Below the pieces are notes generated by a model that was not told where the DNA came from, made no database searches, and saw nothing but the letters and a program-made list of their open reading frames with translations. Of a DNA stretch of 64,000 nucleotides, positions 46,269-58,751 are shown piece after piece (within the stretch, counting starts at the first letter, position 1; each line of letters begins with the position of its first letter). The position numbers and the translations under genes were made by a program. The DNA lies in contig NC_063167.1 of the NCBI RefSeq assembly GCF_023159225.1, forward strand, positions 71,921,798-71,985,797, written 5' to 3'. Origin of the DNA: Perognathus longimembris pacificus. Lineage: Eukaryota > Chordata > Mammalia > Rodentia > Heteromyidae.

Positions 46269-46639
46269 CCCCCCTGGGGCTCAGTCTCACTTTCTGGCTC
46301 GTCATAGCCATCAGCCCTTAGAGATGGGGACCATCCTTAGGGCAGTTGTTCATCCATAGCATTCATGTATGTTCAGGCCCTCCTGTCAACTCAGACTTAA
46401 CTTCAGAGTGAGTCAGAAAAGCGATAGTTAGGCAGGAAAACATGACCTGATAACTAGTTTGGTTATTAGCCATGGTTAGGAAGCAGGGTCCAGTGATGTA
46501 CTGCCGGGACTCACTCAAGTCTCCACTTTATGACTTGAGTATTCTTGAGCCCATGTAAAATAAGGGAGGGCAGGAGGATTGCAATTTAAGCACACCCTGT
46601 TGGCAGGTAGGATGCACCTCATTAACTATCTAACCCTTT

Positions 46640-46880
46640 GTGGGGGACATCAATTTGATTTGTTTTGGTCCAGCCATTCAACACCTGGAAGTCTGTTCTA
46701 TACTCACCCAAGAGTATAAGGCTAGACAGTGTCCCCAGAGGATAAATTCTACTACGAAAGAACTACAAGCAATTATATTCATCTGGAGGGACATCCTCAA
46801 TCAAGGAAAGCTTTCCTTTGAAACAGGGGAATACTACTGAGCAAGAAAGAAGGGCGTGAAGAACTAGTGACTCTGGAGCC
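46640..46880 (+). mobile_element. Ancient L1 ORF2 C-terminal fragment
   Basis: Decayed codons around CAGCCATTCAACACCTGGAA and an EYY-terminus before GAAAGAAGG match the region AIPLLGIYP to EYYSAIKK. There are many substitutions. Confidence 0.45.
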
Positions 46881-47321
46881 GGCTCTGCGTTTCTGTGCCA
46901 ATCACACGATCTGCTTGTCTACAAAATAGGAAGATTAACAATAATTTCCCAGAGAGCCTCTGGCACTGCTAGCCCACCGAGGTTTACTGTAAACGTGTGT
47001 AAAATAACTCGCCACTGACAAGGGTGGAAGGATACACAACAAAGGAACTACTGGCTACCTGTAGCTAGTAGCTTACTTTTTGATACTGTACAGCATCATT
47101 TGTTTTTCCAGTGTGTAAACATTTTTGGTCACTGAGTTTAAAAACTCGCTACTTTTTCTGCACACAGCTTATTAAATGAATGGCATGTAGAGTCTTCTAG
47201 TATAAGAGTCTTCTAGTAACAGAAAGGTAAGGGATTAATGATGCCCAATTTACCTAATGGCAGATAAAGGCAAGTTATTTGTAAAGCTGGCATGTGACAT
47301 TTTATTTATTATTTAGTTATT

Positions 47322-47518
47322 TTTTGTGCTGGTACTGGGGCTTGAATCCAGAGCCTTGCCCTCACAATTGTTTTTTTTTTCACTCAAGTTAGTGCTCTAC
47401 CACTTGAGCCATAACTCCACTTCTTCCTTTTTGCTAGTTAATTGAAGGCAAAAGTCTCATGGACTTTTCTGCTCATGTTGGCTTTGACCACTTGAGTAGC
47501 TAGGACTATAGGTGTGAT
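47322..47518 (-). mobile_element. 7SL/Geo SINE
   Basis: Inverted, with a deletion in the CCTCAGATCTCAGCC part. Confidence 0.8.
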
Positions 47519-47739
47519 AGGAACAAATCTTTTTATTTACTTCACTTTTCTATTTTTAGGCTGGAAATAATGTAGTCTAATCTAAAGGGAAAAAGCTTCA
47601 TGGGGTCACAGGACATTAAGGGCAAATTCCTTCTACTTTTTTCACATGCCATTTATCTGTTGATCATCTGCTGAGTCTACCCCAGGATGCACTACAGTCA
47701 GAAGTGGTGAATGCATTCTCTCACTTTGCAAACTCCAGT

Positions 47740-47845
47740 AGGGTCATCCTTGTTTCAGAAATGAGAAGACTGAGGCACAGAGGGGTTAAGTGAGTACTGC
47801 ACAAATGGTAATTAGAGGAGGGAAGAGTCAAACCACTGAGCACTG
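47740..47845 (-). mobile_element. MIR SINE fragment
   Basis: AGAAGACTGAGGCACAGAGG followed by GGTTAAGTGAGT is the inverted MIR signature. Confidence 0.75.
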
Positions 47846-48070
47846 ATAGTTATGTGTGTAATCCTAACTACCACAGGAGGCTGAGATCTGAGGGCTGAGA
47901 CTGAAAGCCAGCACAGACAAGAAAGTGTGCAAGAGTCTTATCTCCAATTAATAAGCAAAAAGCCAGAAGTGGAGCTGTGGCTCAAATAGTAAATAAAACA
48001 CCAGACCTGAGCAAGGAAGCTAAGGGACAGCACCCAAGCCCTGAGTTCAAGTCCCAGTACAGGCACAAAA
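47842..48070 (+). mobile_element. 7SL/Geo SINE
   Basis: Inserted at the end of a MIR; complete to GTCCCAGTACAGGCAC. Confidence 0.82.
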
Positions 48071-49294
48071 TGACGATAAAGAGTTGAACCCAAGTAGATC
48101 AATATCAGCCATGTGGTGCCAAAGGTGATCAAGAAAAGCAGAGCTCTAGCACTTAAGCCCTAGCATTATTCTCTTTTACCCATTCAATCCACAAAGTGCC
48201 ATACCTTTTAGCAGGTGTGATCTAAAATGGACTGAAATCTTATGTGCTGATAATTCCACAGGAATGGATGACTCTCCCTCTCCCTCCTACACGCCTTCTA
48301 TGAAGGGTAACGGCTTGATGTGCTGTTTCCACTGAGAAGTGGCGGGCCATGCCAAAGCAGGTGACAGGGACAGGGCTTCTTATTCATCTGGGCAGCAGCT
48401 TCAGTGCTAATTCTAAACACAGGTGGTGAGAGAGACAGCCAACAGGAAGGGGGAAGGAACGGCCGCTGACACGAGTAACGAGGAAGATGGATGGTTTCCC
48501 TTTCTCTCTCTCCCCAATGCACCAGCCTGGGGGGCAGAGATGTAGGAGCCGCTGCGCTGGGGACGGTAAAATACACAGCACAGTGTCTGCCTTGCTGCAA
48601 GGCTGATTAATGAGGCCAAAATGACACCAAACCCAGGCAGTGCTTCAGGCGGGGAATTCACAGGCTTTTCTTTTTTGAATGATTTCAACAAACGCAGTTC
48701 CCATAAACTGCCAGGTTTGAACTGGAATACCCTGTGGTCCGAGCAACGCAGGAGTGCATTTGGTGGAAAGTGTGAGATAGAAAGGATGCAGGCTGTAATA
48801 CTCACTTACGATCATCTGGTTACAAATCTGTCACAGAGCTCTTCTGTCTCCGATTGGCTGGGAGATCCCCTGGACACAACTGCATTTACTTCCCTAACTA
48901 ATGGACAAAGGACCTGGGAATGCATTATCACTAAGACTTCCACTCTTTTAGAAGAATTCTTCTTTTTAGAACTAGAAGACAGGATTACTAACCTTTCATG
49001 TTCTGCTGTGCTTCCATAATGTATACATTAAAAAAGAGAGAGAAGCACACATAGAAGATGAATGTTCACACACCAAAAAAACCGTTTCCCAACCCCACAG
49101 CAACCAATGGGGCATCTCCACTTAGATTTCCCACCTTTGGTTCTGCATGCCCATACGACATTCAAACCCGATTATCTGGTGAACTCTCCCCAGGAGCACC
49201 CTGCCTCTGGATTCCCAGTCTGGAATGACCCTGCCAGCCAGCCTCCTCCCCAGCGCCTTCTCCCCCACTGCATCCTATGGGCTCACTTCCTAGC

Positions 49295-49465
49295 TCCACT
49301 AATCACGAGCTGTGCAATCGTTTCAGGTATTTGGCTCTTGATTTCCTCATCTGGAATTAAAAATGAAATGATACAATTTTATGGGCCATTAGTATATAAC
49401 AAGGGCTCAAAATAGACCCTACATGGGAAATGCTCAAGAAATATTAGCTATTATTATATCCATCA
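49295..49465 (+). mobile_element. MIR SINE
   Basis: CACGAGCTGTGCAATCG, TTGATTTCCTCATCTGG and AAATGCTCAAGAAATATTAG match the MIR core through the 3' end. Confidence 0.7.
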
Positions 49466-49788
49466 TCTTATCAATTACCAAGCTAAAAGGCATGATTTCC
49501 CTGCCCCATCTCTATTCTTGTAGTCTAAAGTCATCCCCAGACTGTGCTGTCTCAATAATTTCACAGCAACAGTACATATATCTTCTCAAAATAAGAAGTT
49601 GCCACTGTTTCCTGGTCTCCCACAGGTTCAAGTGGAACCTTTAATTTACTGTACAAATCCTTCACAATCTGATTTCACACATTACTGAAACATAGCAGAG
49701 CCAAGTATCTCCATGAATTGATGTTCATTAAGCAAGTGAGAAAGCCCCAGATGAAACTGCTGCTTACTGTTTTTATGTATTGTTTTAA

Positions 49789-50020
49789 GTGCCCATACTG
49801 GGGCTTGAATTCAGGGCCTTCTTTTGAATTCAGGGCTTCTTTTGCTCAAGGCGGGTATGCTAGCACTTGAGTCCACACCTCCAATTCTGGCTCTTAGCCG
49901 GTTAACTGGAGTTAAGAGTCTCATGAACTTTTCTACCCAGCCTGGCTTTGAACCGTAATCTTCAGATTTCAGCCTCCTGAGTAACTGGGATTACAGGCGT
50001 GAGCCACCGTGCCTGGCTGT
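49789..50020 (-). mobile_element. 7SL/Geo SINE
   Basis: Inverted, with a duplicated GAATTCAGGGC word; the 7SL end GATTACAGGCGTGAGCCACC is near consensus. Confidence 0.87.
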
Positions 50021-50185
50021 TTTTACATTTTTATATCCTTGCATAAGTTAATATCATGTTCAGAAACACCCTAAGAATAATCAATAATCTTTAGGCTCTA
50101 TAGACTAAAAGTCCCAAATGGAAAAAGTATTTATATAACAACTTATTTTTCTAAGTAAGATTAAATTTTAAATGTTTCTATTGCT

Positions 50186-50645
50186 TGGTGTAGTGGCTTA
50201 ATTAAGTATATAACCCCCCCCCCCCCAATTAACATCTTCCTGAACTTGAGACTGTAACCTTATTTATAAAGAGGGTCTTTGCAGATGTAATCATTATGAT
50301 GGGATATTGGATTCAGTTATAGGGACATTGGATTAGAGTGAGCCTTTAATTCAGTGATTAGTTTCTTTATAAAAAGTGGCAACACAGAATTGCAAAGGGA
50401 AGATGGTTGGGAAAAGGAAGAGATTGGATGATGCAGCTACAAGTTAAAGAATGACAAGTTCTACAGGAGCTACCAGAAGTTAGGAGCAGGCAAGGACGGC
50501 TTCATCCCTAAGGCCTGCAAATGGGACCAACACCCTGACTTCAGATTCCTATATTCCAGAACCCTGTCAGAACAAACTTCGGTCATTTTAAGCCATCCAG
50601 CTTGAGGTACTTTTTGTTATGGCGGCCTTTGGAAACTAATACACT
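50186..50645 (+). mobile_element. MLT1-type LTR (ERVL-MaLR, solo)
   Basis: Ordered matches are TAACCTTATTTATAAAGAGG, GTCTTTGCAGATGTAATCAT, GATTGGATGATGCAGCTACA, TTTTAAGCCATCCAGCTTGA and GGAAACTAATACAC. No internal retroviral genes follow, so it is a solo LTR relic. Confidence 0.8.
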
Positions 50646-51194
50646 TGGCTAATGACAAGAACTGATACAGGGAGTGTTACTAGCTACTATCCATCACTCC
50701 TGCTGGACAATCCTGGGCCAGGTCCCTGAGCTCTCTTCCACTGGGCTCAATGTTGGGCAACACAGAGTGGAATACAAATTGCACTGATCACTGTGCTTGC
50801 TGAAAGCATAACTGGCCCTGGGTATTGTGCTGTGCTGCAGAAAGCAAACAAACCAATAACCCAGATCAACAAAAGAACAATAGTAATGAAGGTGCTGTAA
50901 TTTCATTCTGGGATCCATTCGAAGGTCTAGGGCCATACCTTCATTGATTTAATGGTTACTTATTTTTATCAACTGAAATGTCACCACATTCCAGGAAAAA
51001 CACAAATGTGGACCTAGCAAATATCATTTACTGTGATGAAAAAAATACTGATCATATAACACTTTTTCCCTGAAGAAATAGCAGAATACACAATGAACTG
51101 CCACAATCTACTGTTCTTCTGAGAGGATGGTTCTTACTTTTTTGTTTTTTTAAATTAATTTGTTTTGCTTTTTATTTTAAAACATTATTCTTAT

Positions 51195-51268
51195 TTTTGT
51201 GTCACTGAGAAATAGAACCCAGGGCCTTATGCATGCTAGGCAAGCACTCTACCACTAAGTCACATTAT
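51195..51268 (-). mobile_element. ID-like SINE fragment
   Basis: Inverted: AGAACCCAGGGCCTTATGCA and GCAAGCACTCTACCACTAAG. Confidence 0.7.
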
Positions 51269-51374
51269 TCTCTAATAAACATTTAATAAAACATTATTCT
51301 TTAATAAAGACTATTTCATATTTTATTGAACAGGATAGCATTTGTCAAATGTTCTTCTATGATATAATCTTTTT

Positions 51375-51560
51375 AAAAGTTTATTTCCTATTGTGATTAT
51401 AAAGGTATATACAGAGGGGTTACAGTTACATAAGTCAGGTAATAAGTAAATTTCTTTTTGAACAGTGTCACCATTTCCCTCATTTTTTCCTAGTTTTTCC
51501 CTCCTGACCTCCCTCTCCCTCAAGTTGTATAGTTTATTTTCAATATATATGTATATTGAC
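51375..51560 (-). mobile_element. L1 3' untranslated region fragment
   Basis: GGGGTTACAGTTACATAAGT followed by a variant of GAACAGTGTCACC marks another truncated L1 copy, ending at a TATA-rich stretch. Confidence 0.6.
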
Positions 51561-52265
51561 ATGTATATATATGTATTTCAATGTATAGTGAATGTCATTG
51601 CTACATTTGTTCAACGTTGTTTTTACTATTTATTTTAATCTTTGGAAGATTAGTAGGTTGTATTTTGGCATTATTACCCTAGCCTAATTGGTTTGGAGAT
51701 AAATATTTTCTTAGAAAATAAACAGTGAAGTATTTCTATTACATTTGAGATGCAAGTACACATGTCTATAAGTTTTCTTTGAAGCCCTTTTAAAAGAATT
51801 CTTAAGACACTGTATGTAATCAATAAACTTTTGAAGGAAAAAAAATCAAATTTGCAAATGAGTGCCAGCTGATCATCAGTTCACCCTCCTTCTTCATGTT
51901 CAAAAGAGCAGGTCACCAATCTCTGGGGGCTCTCAACGACAGCCCATAATGTTAGGAGAACTAATAGTTCAATCTAGCTTTGACAAGCCAGATCTCTTCC
52001 TGAAGGCTGCATCTTTGGACCTCCTATAAAAGTTTTGAGACACTAAAACCTGGAAATCTATGTACAGATGAAGGGAGGCTGTTATCAAAGAAGTGTCAGG
52101 ATCGGACACATTGCAAAGTTTTTGATTCCTTAGATTTACTAATAAACCTTAGAACTTTACACATGCAAGTATTTAGCTCTTCCTCTAAAACCCTGCCACC
52201 ACACTTGTTTCTACTTGTGCTCAGTGGCACCATGCTGATTTTAATTTGCATCCACTCTGAGAGTC

Positions 52266-52304
52266 CGTGTGTGTGTGCGCGTGCGCGCGCGTGTGTGTGT
52301 ATAA
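52266..52304. repeat. Alternating GT/GC tract (Z-DNA type)
   Basis: GTGTGTGTGCGCGTGCGCGC followed by GTGTGTGTGTATA is strictly alternating purine-pyrimidine. Confidence 0.9.
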
Positions 52305-52609
52305 AGTTGCTCCCAGGAGTGGGGAGACTCCAGCCCGTGGTCTATAGACACCTGAGAAATTACTGGGTGCACAACAAGACAGACATATATGCTTCTTTTA
52401 TGCTTCTTGTGGTCCATCTGCCTGTACTGATCATTGTGGATAGTCTGTGAACTATTTTATAAATATCCAAATGGGCACTGGCAGAAAAAAAAGTTCCCCA
52501 CCCCTGCCAGTCTCACCGAGCCAAATAAAATTGTACAGTATTCTATAGACAGTCATTCCTTTACCCATTATTTACCTAACCAAAGGCATTTTCTTCTTCT
52601 TCTTTTTTT

Positions 52610-52850
52610 TTTTCTTGCACCAGTACTGGGGCTTAACCTCAAGGCCTGGGCGGCTATCCCTTACCTTTTTGGCTCAAGGCTGGTGCTCTACCCCTTGTGT
52701 TACAGCTTCACTTCCAGCTGCTTAGTGGTTTTTTGGAGTTCATGAAAGTCTCATTGGCTTTTCTGCCTGGGCTGGCTTTGAACTGTGATCCACAGATCTC
52801 AGCCTCCTGAGTAGCTAGGATGACAGGCGTGAGCCACTGACACGTGGCCG
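52610..52850 (-). mobile_element. 7SL/Geo SINE
   Basis: Inverted, complete to GACAGGCGTGAGCCACTGAC. Confidence 0.85.
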
Positions 52851-53129
52851 ACTTCCTTTATACCTCTCTTATGAGGTTAGTCAACTCTCCTTATAAGGTG
52901 GGCAATCCTACTTAAGGCTCCATTTTCACATGTGCACATTGAGTGAATTATGTGATTTTCAGGACCTCCCTTGCTCTCACCTTTCCTGCTTGCTACTCCT
53001 TAGAGAACTCTCAGGAGAACTCACGATCTCTTCATTTATAATAATTAAGGAAAAGTTCTCAACACTTGGCTAAGGTAGGAGTTAACATATGTCTGACTGC
53101 TTTTTGTTCCTGGAACAAATAATCAACCT

Positions 53130-53340
53130 AATAAGGGAAAGGACTAATGCTGACTCAAGGTCTCAGTGTCTCAGGGCACTTGGCCTTGTGGCTTTGGGCC
53201 TGTGGTAACCCGGTACATCATGGTGGATGTGACTCTCTGTTCCACCCCAGGAGCAGGGCTGGGAAGTGTAGGGCAGGAGGGCTGAGTCCCAATGGCCCTT
53301 CAAGGGCATGTGCTATATGGCACACCTTTTAGTACCTTGG
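53130..53340 (-). mobile_element. MaLR-like LTR fragment
   Basis: GGTCTCAGTGTCTCAGGGCA, TTGGGCCTGTGGTAACC, CATCATGGTGGATGTGAC and CCCTTCAAGGGCATGTGC follow an inverted MaLR-like order. It is heavily decayed. Confidence 0.4.
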
Positions 53341-53599
53341 CCAGAGTCCAGCAAAAGCTTCCCTGGCTTCCTCAGTCAGACTTGGAGATTTGTAGATTGC
53401 CTAGATTGTAGATTGCTATTTGGGCTGCACCTTGAGGATGGATCTCGTTGACCAATAATAATAATGTGCTTCTCATGGCTGGAGTCTGGCAAGTTTTCCT
53501 GCCATCTCATTTCCAGTGTAAATGACTCAGTGGCAATTTCCAACAATCCTACCCATTGTCGAAGCTGTATAGTCATCGTTGAGTGCATTCTGCCAGGCT

Positions 53600-53940
53600 C
53601 TAAACCAACGCCTGTGCATCAGGGCTCAGAGTTAGATGGCCCCCAGCTACCTTAAAATGCAGCCATATGCTCCTCAGTATTACAAGTCCTATTATGCAAG
53701 TCTTCCCAATCCCAGAGGAGACGAAGACACGCCACTGCTGTTACTTCCTACTCTCATTTTAAAGAAACAGAAGAAGAAGAAGAAAAAAATAATAATCCAG
53801 CCACAATTGGCTCCAGTTGGTGTGAATAATGAGATTTGGTTGTCAGATTCCTGGAATACTGCCAGTGTGATTATTAGCTGGCCAGATCCTAGACCCACTT
53901 ACAAAGAGGACAATGAATACCAATTTAAATAAGATCAGTC
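53600..53940 (+). other. Unidentified open frame in intron 1
   Basis: A 98-codon frame from ATG 53636 has a Tyr/Pro-rich start (MQPYAPQYYKSYYASLPNPR), a lysine run from an AAG/AAA repeat and a tail ending SWPDPRPTYKEDNEYQFK. The composition is more protein-like than the surrounding frames, but I know no homologue. It follows a MaLR-like LTR fragment, so retroviral or pseudogene origin is possible. Confidence 0.2.
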
Positions 53941-55169
53941 TTAAGAAGATATAAAAGTTGGTACTTTGGCATGGAATGTAACAATCCACAAAATAAAATG
54001 ATTCTTATAGCAAGTCCTGTCCATAAGCAAGGAGACAGATTGGGATGACCTTGGCCCAATTATAATTTAGGCCTTTTTTGAAGTCTCTGATGGAAGAATC
54101 CTAGCTTTGACAAGTTGGCAGTAACTCTTGTGATCTATTTTACTGGGATATATATTGTCATTGCAAGAAAATAAAATCAGACCTAAGTACAAAACTGGAG
54201 AGCAGAGCAGACCTTGCCTGTGATCATTAGACAGACTGGACTGAGGGCCTCAAGCCTTTGATGCCCTGACATATTATTTTCTGGATAGTGTCCAGCAACC
54301 CAATGCAGAATAGCTTTTCCTCTAATGTATCCAGATGGCAAATGGAAGAGATCAAATTCAGCAGTTTTGGGGCTGACCTTAATGGATGGGAAAGGCTGGC
54401 TCCTCTCCTAGATATTTTAGGGATCTCTGATACAAAAGAAAAGAGAAAAGAAAAAAAGGTCTTTGAACCAAGAGACAAATAATTGTGTTTCTCTCTTTCT
54501 CTCTCCAGTCTCTCTCTCCCTCTCTTTCTCTCATCTCTACAAAATTAAACGATGGATATGGCAATCCGGTTCAGATCCATTGTGTTTGAAAAAGACAGCA
54601 AGTATCTGTCCCTCGTAATCACTGACAATCATATGATACCGGCTGTGGAGCTCAGTTGGATGTTACTATTAATATTCTAGAAAGCCTTTTTTGTTTTAAA
54701 TTCCCCTCAGGCAAATATGTCTACATTTTCTCTATTTCCTTCAAAACTTCAGTCAAATATGTGTGCTAAAGGTAGACAGCACTGTATGTGCTAGTAAGAT
54801 TCGCTCACTGAAGGCCTAGCATCAGCACTGGCTAAGGTGAGCATGAGACACTGGGGCTATTGTGCAAGCAGATACCAGGAAGTGCACTGAAAAGCCATTT
54901 GTGCATGGAGGAATGTGAGGGGAAGGTCTGCCTTGTACACTGAGAAGAGGATTTACTTACAGACTATAGGAACTATCTGGTCATTCACAGGCAAGTCCTG
55001 TAGGGCCAATTATAGGGTTGGCTTCTGAGTTAGCAAGAGCAGGAGAGAACTGTGAGCAGGAGGGGCTGCTCTTTCAAAGAGGAATACCTTCACCTCCCAT
55101 GAAATATTCTATAAAACATAGACATGTCAACATAAAAAAGATGTGTGTGTGCGCACGTGCATATGCGTG

Positions 55170-55400
55170 CACGCCAGTACTGTGGTTTGAACTCAAGGCC
55201 TAGTGCTCTCATTTGGCTTTTTTTACTCACGGCTGGCACTCTATCACTTGAGTCATTCCTCCATTTTTAACTTTTGGCTGGTTAATTGGAGATAAGACTC
55301 TCTCAGATTTGTCTGCCACCTTGGCTTTGAATCTTGATCTTCAGAACTCAGCCTCCTGACTAGCCAGGATTGCAGGTCAGAGCCACTGGTGCCCAGCTAA
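55170..55400 (-). mobile_element. 7SL/Geo SINE
   Basis: Inverted, tail side GCGCACGTGCATATGCGTGC is an alternating purine-pyrimidine word. Confidence 0.83.
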
Positions 55401-55574
55401 AGTAGTAGTTATTCACCTGGGTTTGCAGACCTGTGAATATGTACATGAAGCATTGAGAATGCACGTCCACATTTCCAAGGTGGAAGAGCCACATTTTAAT
55501 CAAGGGACACAGGGACCACACCTGTCACCAAACTAAGAACTCTGAGGGAACAGAAACCAGATTAGCTTGGTTCC

Positions 55575-55710
55575 AGTGGTGGGGTTGACTGTTACCTCCT
55601 GTTAATCAGCAAAGAGCTGGAAGTGAAGGTGGAAGCCTTGAGTGAAAAAGCCACATGGCATCTCAAGTTCCTAAGTTCAAGTCCTAGCTCTGGCACCAAA
55701 AAAAAAGAGG
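55575..55710 (+). mobile_element. 7SL/Geo SINE with internal deletions
   Basis: Fragments of the middle (TTAATCAGCAAAGAGCTGG) and Geo end (CCTAAGTTCAAGTCCTAG) remain. Confidence 0.6.
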
Positions 55711-56077
55711 AAGGGAAGGAAAGACAAGGCCTTTAAGCATGCTGGTCTCATTGCTGTGCCTCAGACATTCCACGTTAGTCTCCAAGCACAGCCCTTCCTT
55801 TCTTCTCTCCTTGTCCCAGAATGTTCTTCCCCCAGATACCTGCCACATGCTCTCTCTACACTAAATTCCATTATCGAAGAGTGTTCAGTTATCAGGGATA
55901 CCACCCGTCCAGTAGACCTTCTATAAATACATATGGTAGACATTTTCAGCTTCAACAGTTATTCTCTTGTAATGCCCTGGAATGTTATTATAAAAAAAAA
56001 GTTTCTCCTCTTTAACGTGATAAGAAAGTTGAAGACTATGTGTCTTTCTAGATGGTCTTCCTATAGAAGACCCAGAT

Positions 56078-56288
56078 TTTTTTTTTTTTTTTTTGGCCGT
56101 CCTGGGCCTTGAACTCAGGGCCTGAGCACTGTCCCTGGCTTCTTTTTTGCTCAAGGCTAGCACTCTGCCACTTGAGCCACAGCACCACTTCTGGCCATTT
56201 TCTGTATATGTGGTGCTGAGGAATTGAACCCAGGGCCTCATGTATACAAGGCAAGCACTCTTGCCACTAGGCCATATTCCTAGTCCCT
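56078..56288 (-). mobile_element. IDL-Geo SINE
   Basis: Inverted, complete, 18-base T-run at the tail side. Confidence 0.9.
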
Positions 56289-56737
56289 CCCCCACCCCCC
56301 AGATTTCAGAGCGATTTGACCCAGCAGTGATGATGATTTTGAAGATTCACTGCTCTCTGTCCTCATTCCTTCTAACAAGTGGTCTAGTAGAAAATAGATA
56401 ACTCTATTTTCACATGGTTGATCTAAAGATGGATATGTGACTTTTAGGACAAGAATCATAGAAACTTAATTTTTAAAAAGTTTTCCTGTTAGACAGGAAA
56501 GAAAAAAAAACCCAAAAACAAGACCAGAGTACAAGCTGTGTCTCTATTTGAGCCATAGATACATTAATATATTCCCAATCAAAATTAAGGACACGTGGTC
56601 CACCAAACACTTTCTGCTCCATTTTAGAATGTGAAAAATAGTGTTAAATGTCATATAGATGCTGAAACTCTGGAATTTCCAACACATTTTAGATGATTTA
56701 TAGAACTGGTCCTGGATTTCATAAGATACTTGGCCAC

Positions 56738-57335
56738 TGAAGTCATAGACTGAAATAGAAAATGTTTGTGTGCCCCTCTCCAATTCCTATATTGAATACC
56801 CCAATATGATAATATTTAGAAATGTGATTTTGGGAGGTGATCAGGTTATTACCAAGAATAAGAGTTCCTATAAATGAACCCAGAGTGCTCTCTTGACCCT
56901 TTCACTATGTGAGATTGCAGGGAGAAGACAGACATGCATGAACTAGGAGGGAGGCCCTCACCAAGCAAAGAATTTACAAGCACTGCAAGGGACTGGTGGC
57001 TCATGCCTGTAAACCTACCTACTCAGGAAGCTGTGACCTGAGGATTGCAGTTTGAAGCCAGCTTGGGCAGGAAAGAACATAAGACTCTTATCTCCAATTA
57101 ATCACTAGAAAACTGGAAGTGGTGCCATGGCTCAAGGTGGTAGAGCACTAGCCTTGAGCAAAAAAGCTCAGAGACAGCACCCAGGCCCTGAGTTCAAGCC
57201 CCATGACCAACCAAAAAGAGAGAGGAAGAATTTGCAACCACATCGATCTTAGTTTCTCAGTCTCCAGAACTGTGAAAAACAAGTGTTTGTTGTTTAAGCT
57301 TCCTAGACAATGATATTCATTATAGGATCCCAAAT
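56738..57335 (+). mobile_element. MST/THE1-type LTR (ERVL-MaLR) split by a SINE
   Basis: TTTTGGGAGGTGATCAGGTT, the GGAGGGAGGCCCTCACCAAG block and the tail CTCCAGAACTGTGAAAAAC then TGTTGTTTAAGCTTCC give the MaLR order. A SINE at 56984-57225 interrupts it, with 16-bp flanking repeats. Confidence 0.75.
56984..57225 (+). mobile_element. 7SL/Geo SINE inside a MaLR LTR
   Basis: Flanks AAGAATTTACAAGCAC (56968-56983) and AAGAATTTGCAACCAC (57226-57241) differ at two bases, giving a clear aged target duplication. Confidence 0.88.
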
Positions 57336-58107
57336 AGAGCAGGGTACAGATTCGTCCAGAAGACCTTGCAATCTATTCTAAAAGGTATGATATTCCATGA
57401 TAATTTTATTACATGTTTTATTAAACATGTAAATGACACCACATAAGTAAGCATAGCATTAAGCTTTCCTGAGTAACGAAGAAAATACCAATAGTGTCTA
57501 AGATAATGCCAATAGTGTCTTTAAAAGAAAGGTTTTGTTTGGTTTTGCTTTTTGTCCTCAGGCTAGAATTCAAGGTCAAATGTGGTCTCTTACTGTTGTC
57601 TACAATATTGAAGAAATAGTCTCGTCAAGCAGGGAACTCTCCCTCCAGGTGCCAAGCCTTGGTAAAAAGACTTCATTTGTATGGCAGGATGCGAAATCTA
57701 CATAAAATGACAATAGTGTACATATTCACAATTTGCTGATGACTAAACTTGAGGTTTGAGGTTGTGCAACCTGCTGGGGATCACACGGACATACAGTGGA
57801 GCCTGCACCCCTGCATCACACAGTGTTCTTTCTGTCAGTTTGTCTATGTACAAGCTCTACAAGCTTGCTTCTCAAAGGCACTGGGTCTAGTCAGCACCAA
57901 GTGGTTGAAAACTTGCTGGCTACTAGAGCAAACAACATTGTCTGCAGACAGGGGATTTTCCTTCTCCACCAAAATGGCCAGGTGACTAGCATGCACAAGG
58001 GACACACCTGTCTCTCTCTAGAACTGACAAAGAGATCTCTTGTAAATCCACCTTCGACCTGCACATTTACCTTCAAGAGATTTTTTCCCTTTTCCAAAGA
58101 TGTTTTT

Positions 58108-58332
58108 GTGCTGGGTCCTGGTGGCTCACATCTGTAATTCTATATTCTCAAGAGGCTGAGATCTGAAGATCAAGATTCAAAGCCAACCTGGGCAGAAAAT
58201 CCATGAAACTCTTCAATTAAACGGTAAAAAGCCAGAGTACAGATGTAGATCAAGTGGTAGAGCACTAGCCTTGAGCTTTCTAAAGAGTTAAAGGACAGCA
58301 CCCAGGCCCTGAGTTCAAGTCCTAGTATCAGC
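58108..58332 (+). mobile_element. 7SL/Geo SINE
   Basis: Complete; the tail became a GC/CA alternating tract. Confidence 0.84.
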
Positions 58333-58385
58333 ATATGCGCATGCGCGCGCGCGCACACACACGCACACACATGCACACATACACA
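58331..58385. repeat. Alternating GC/CA tract at a SINE end (Z-DNA type)
   Basis: CATATGCGCATGCGCGCGCG and then CACACACACGCACACACA alternate purine and pyrimidine for over 50 bp. Confidence 0.9.
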
Positions 58386-58751
58386 ATTTTGAACTGTCAG
58401 TTTAGACCATTCCTCCCAGAGGGAGGGCAGGAATTCAAATCAGGATCTTGAGCAAATGCTTCCATTTTCATTCGCTATTATATCTTCATGCCTTGTAAAA
58501 CAGGTGCGAAGTAGCCCAGGGAATCCAGTGTGGGCCTGGGTGAGGAGGAGTGGTCTATCCAGTGTCTTCATGAGGAGCCCTTGCTTGGTATATAAAATTA
58601 ACCCTGCTCAATGGTGCTAGTTTTATAGCCTCATCAGCATCCTAACTGATGCAGTGACTGGTAATAATTCACTTTAATACTCTATAATTAGTGAATTACA
58701 GACTCTTTAAGAACTCTTTCAAATGCAAATACTGGAAAATAAAGTTCTTCC

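Noticed and set aside
48621..49415. Two successive open frames of 132 and 117 codons
   Set aside because: No recognisable motif, start context or exon borders; chance frames in unique intron sequence are the simpler reading.
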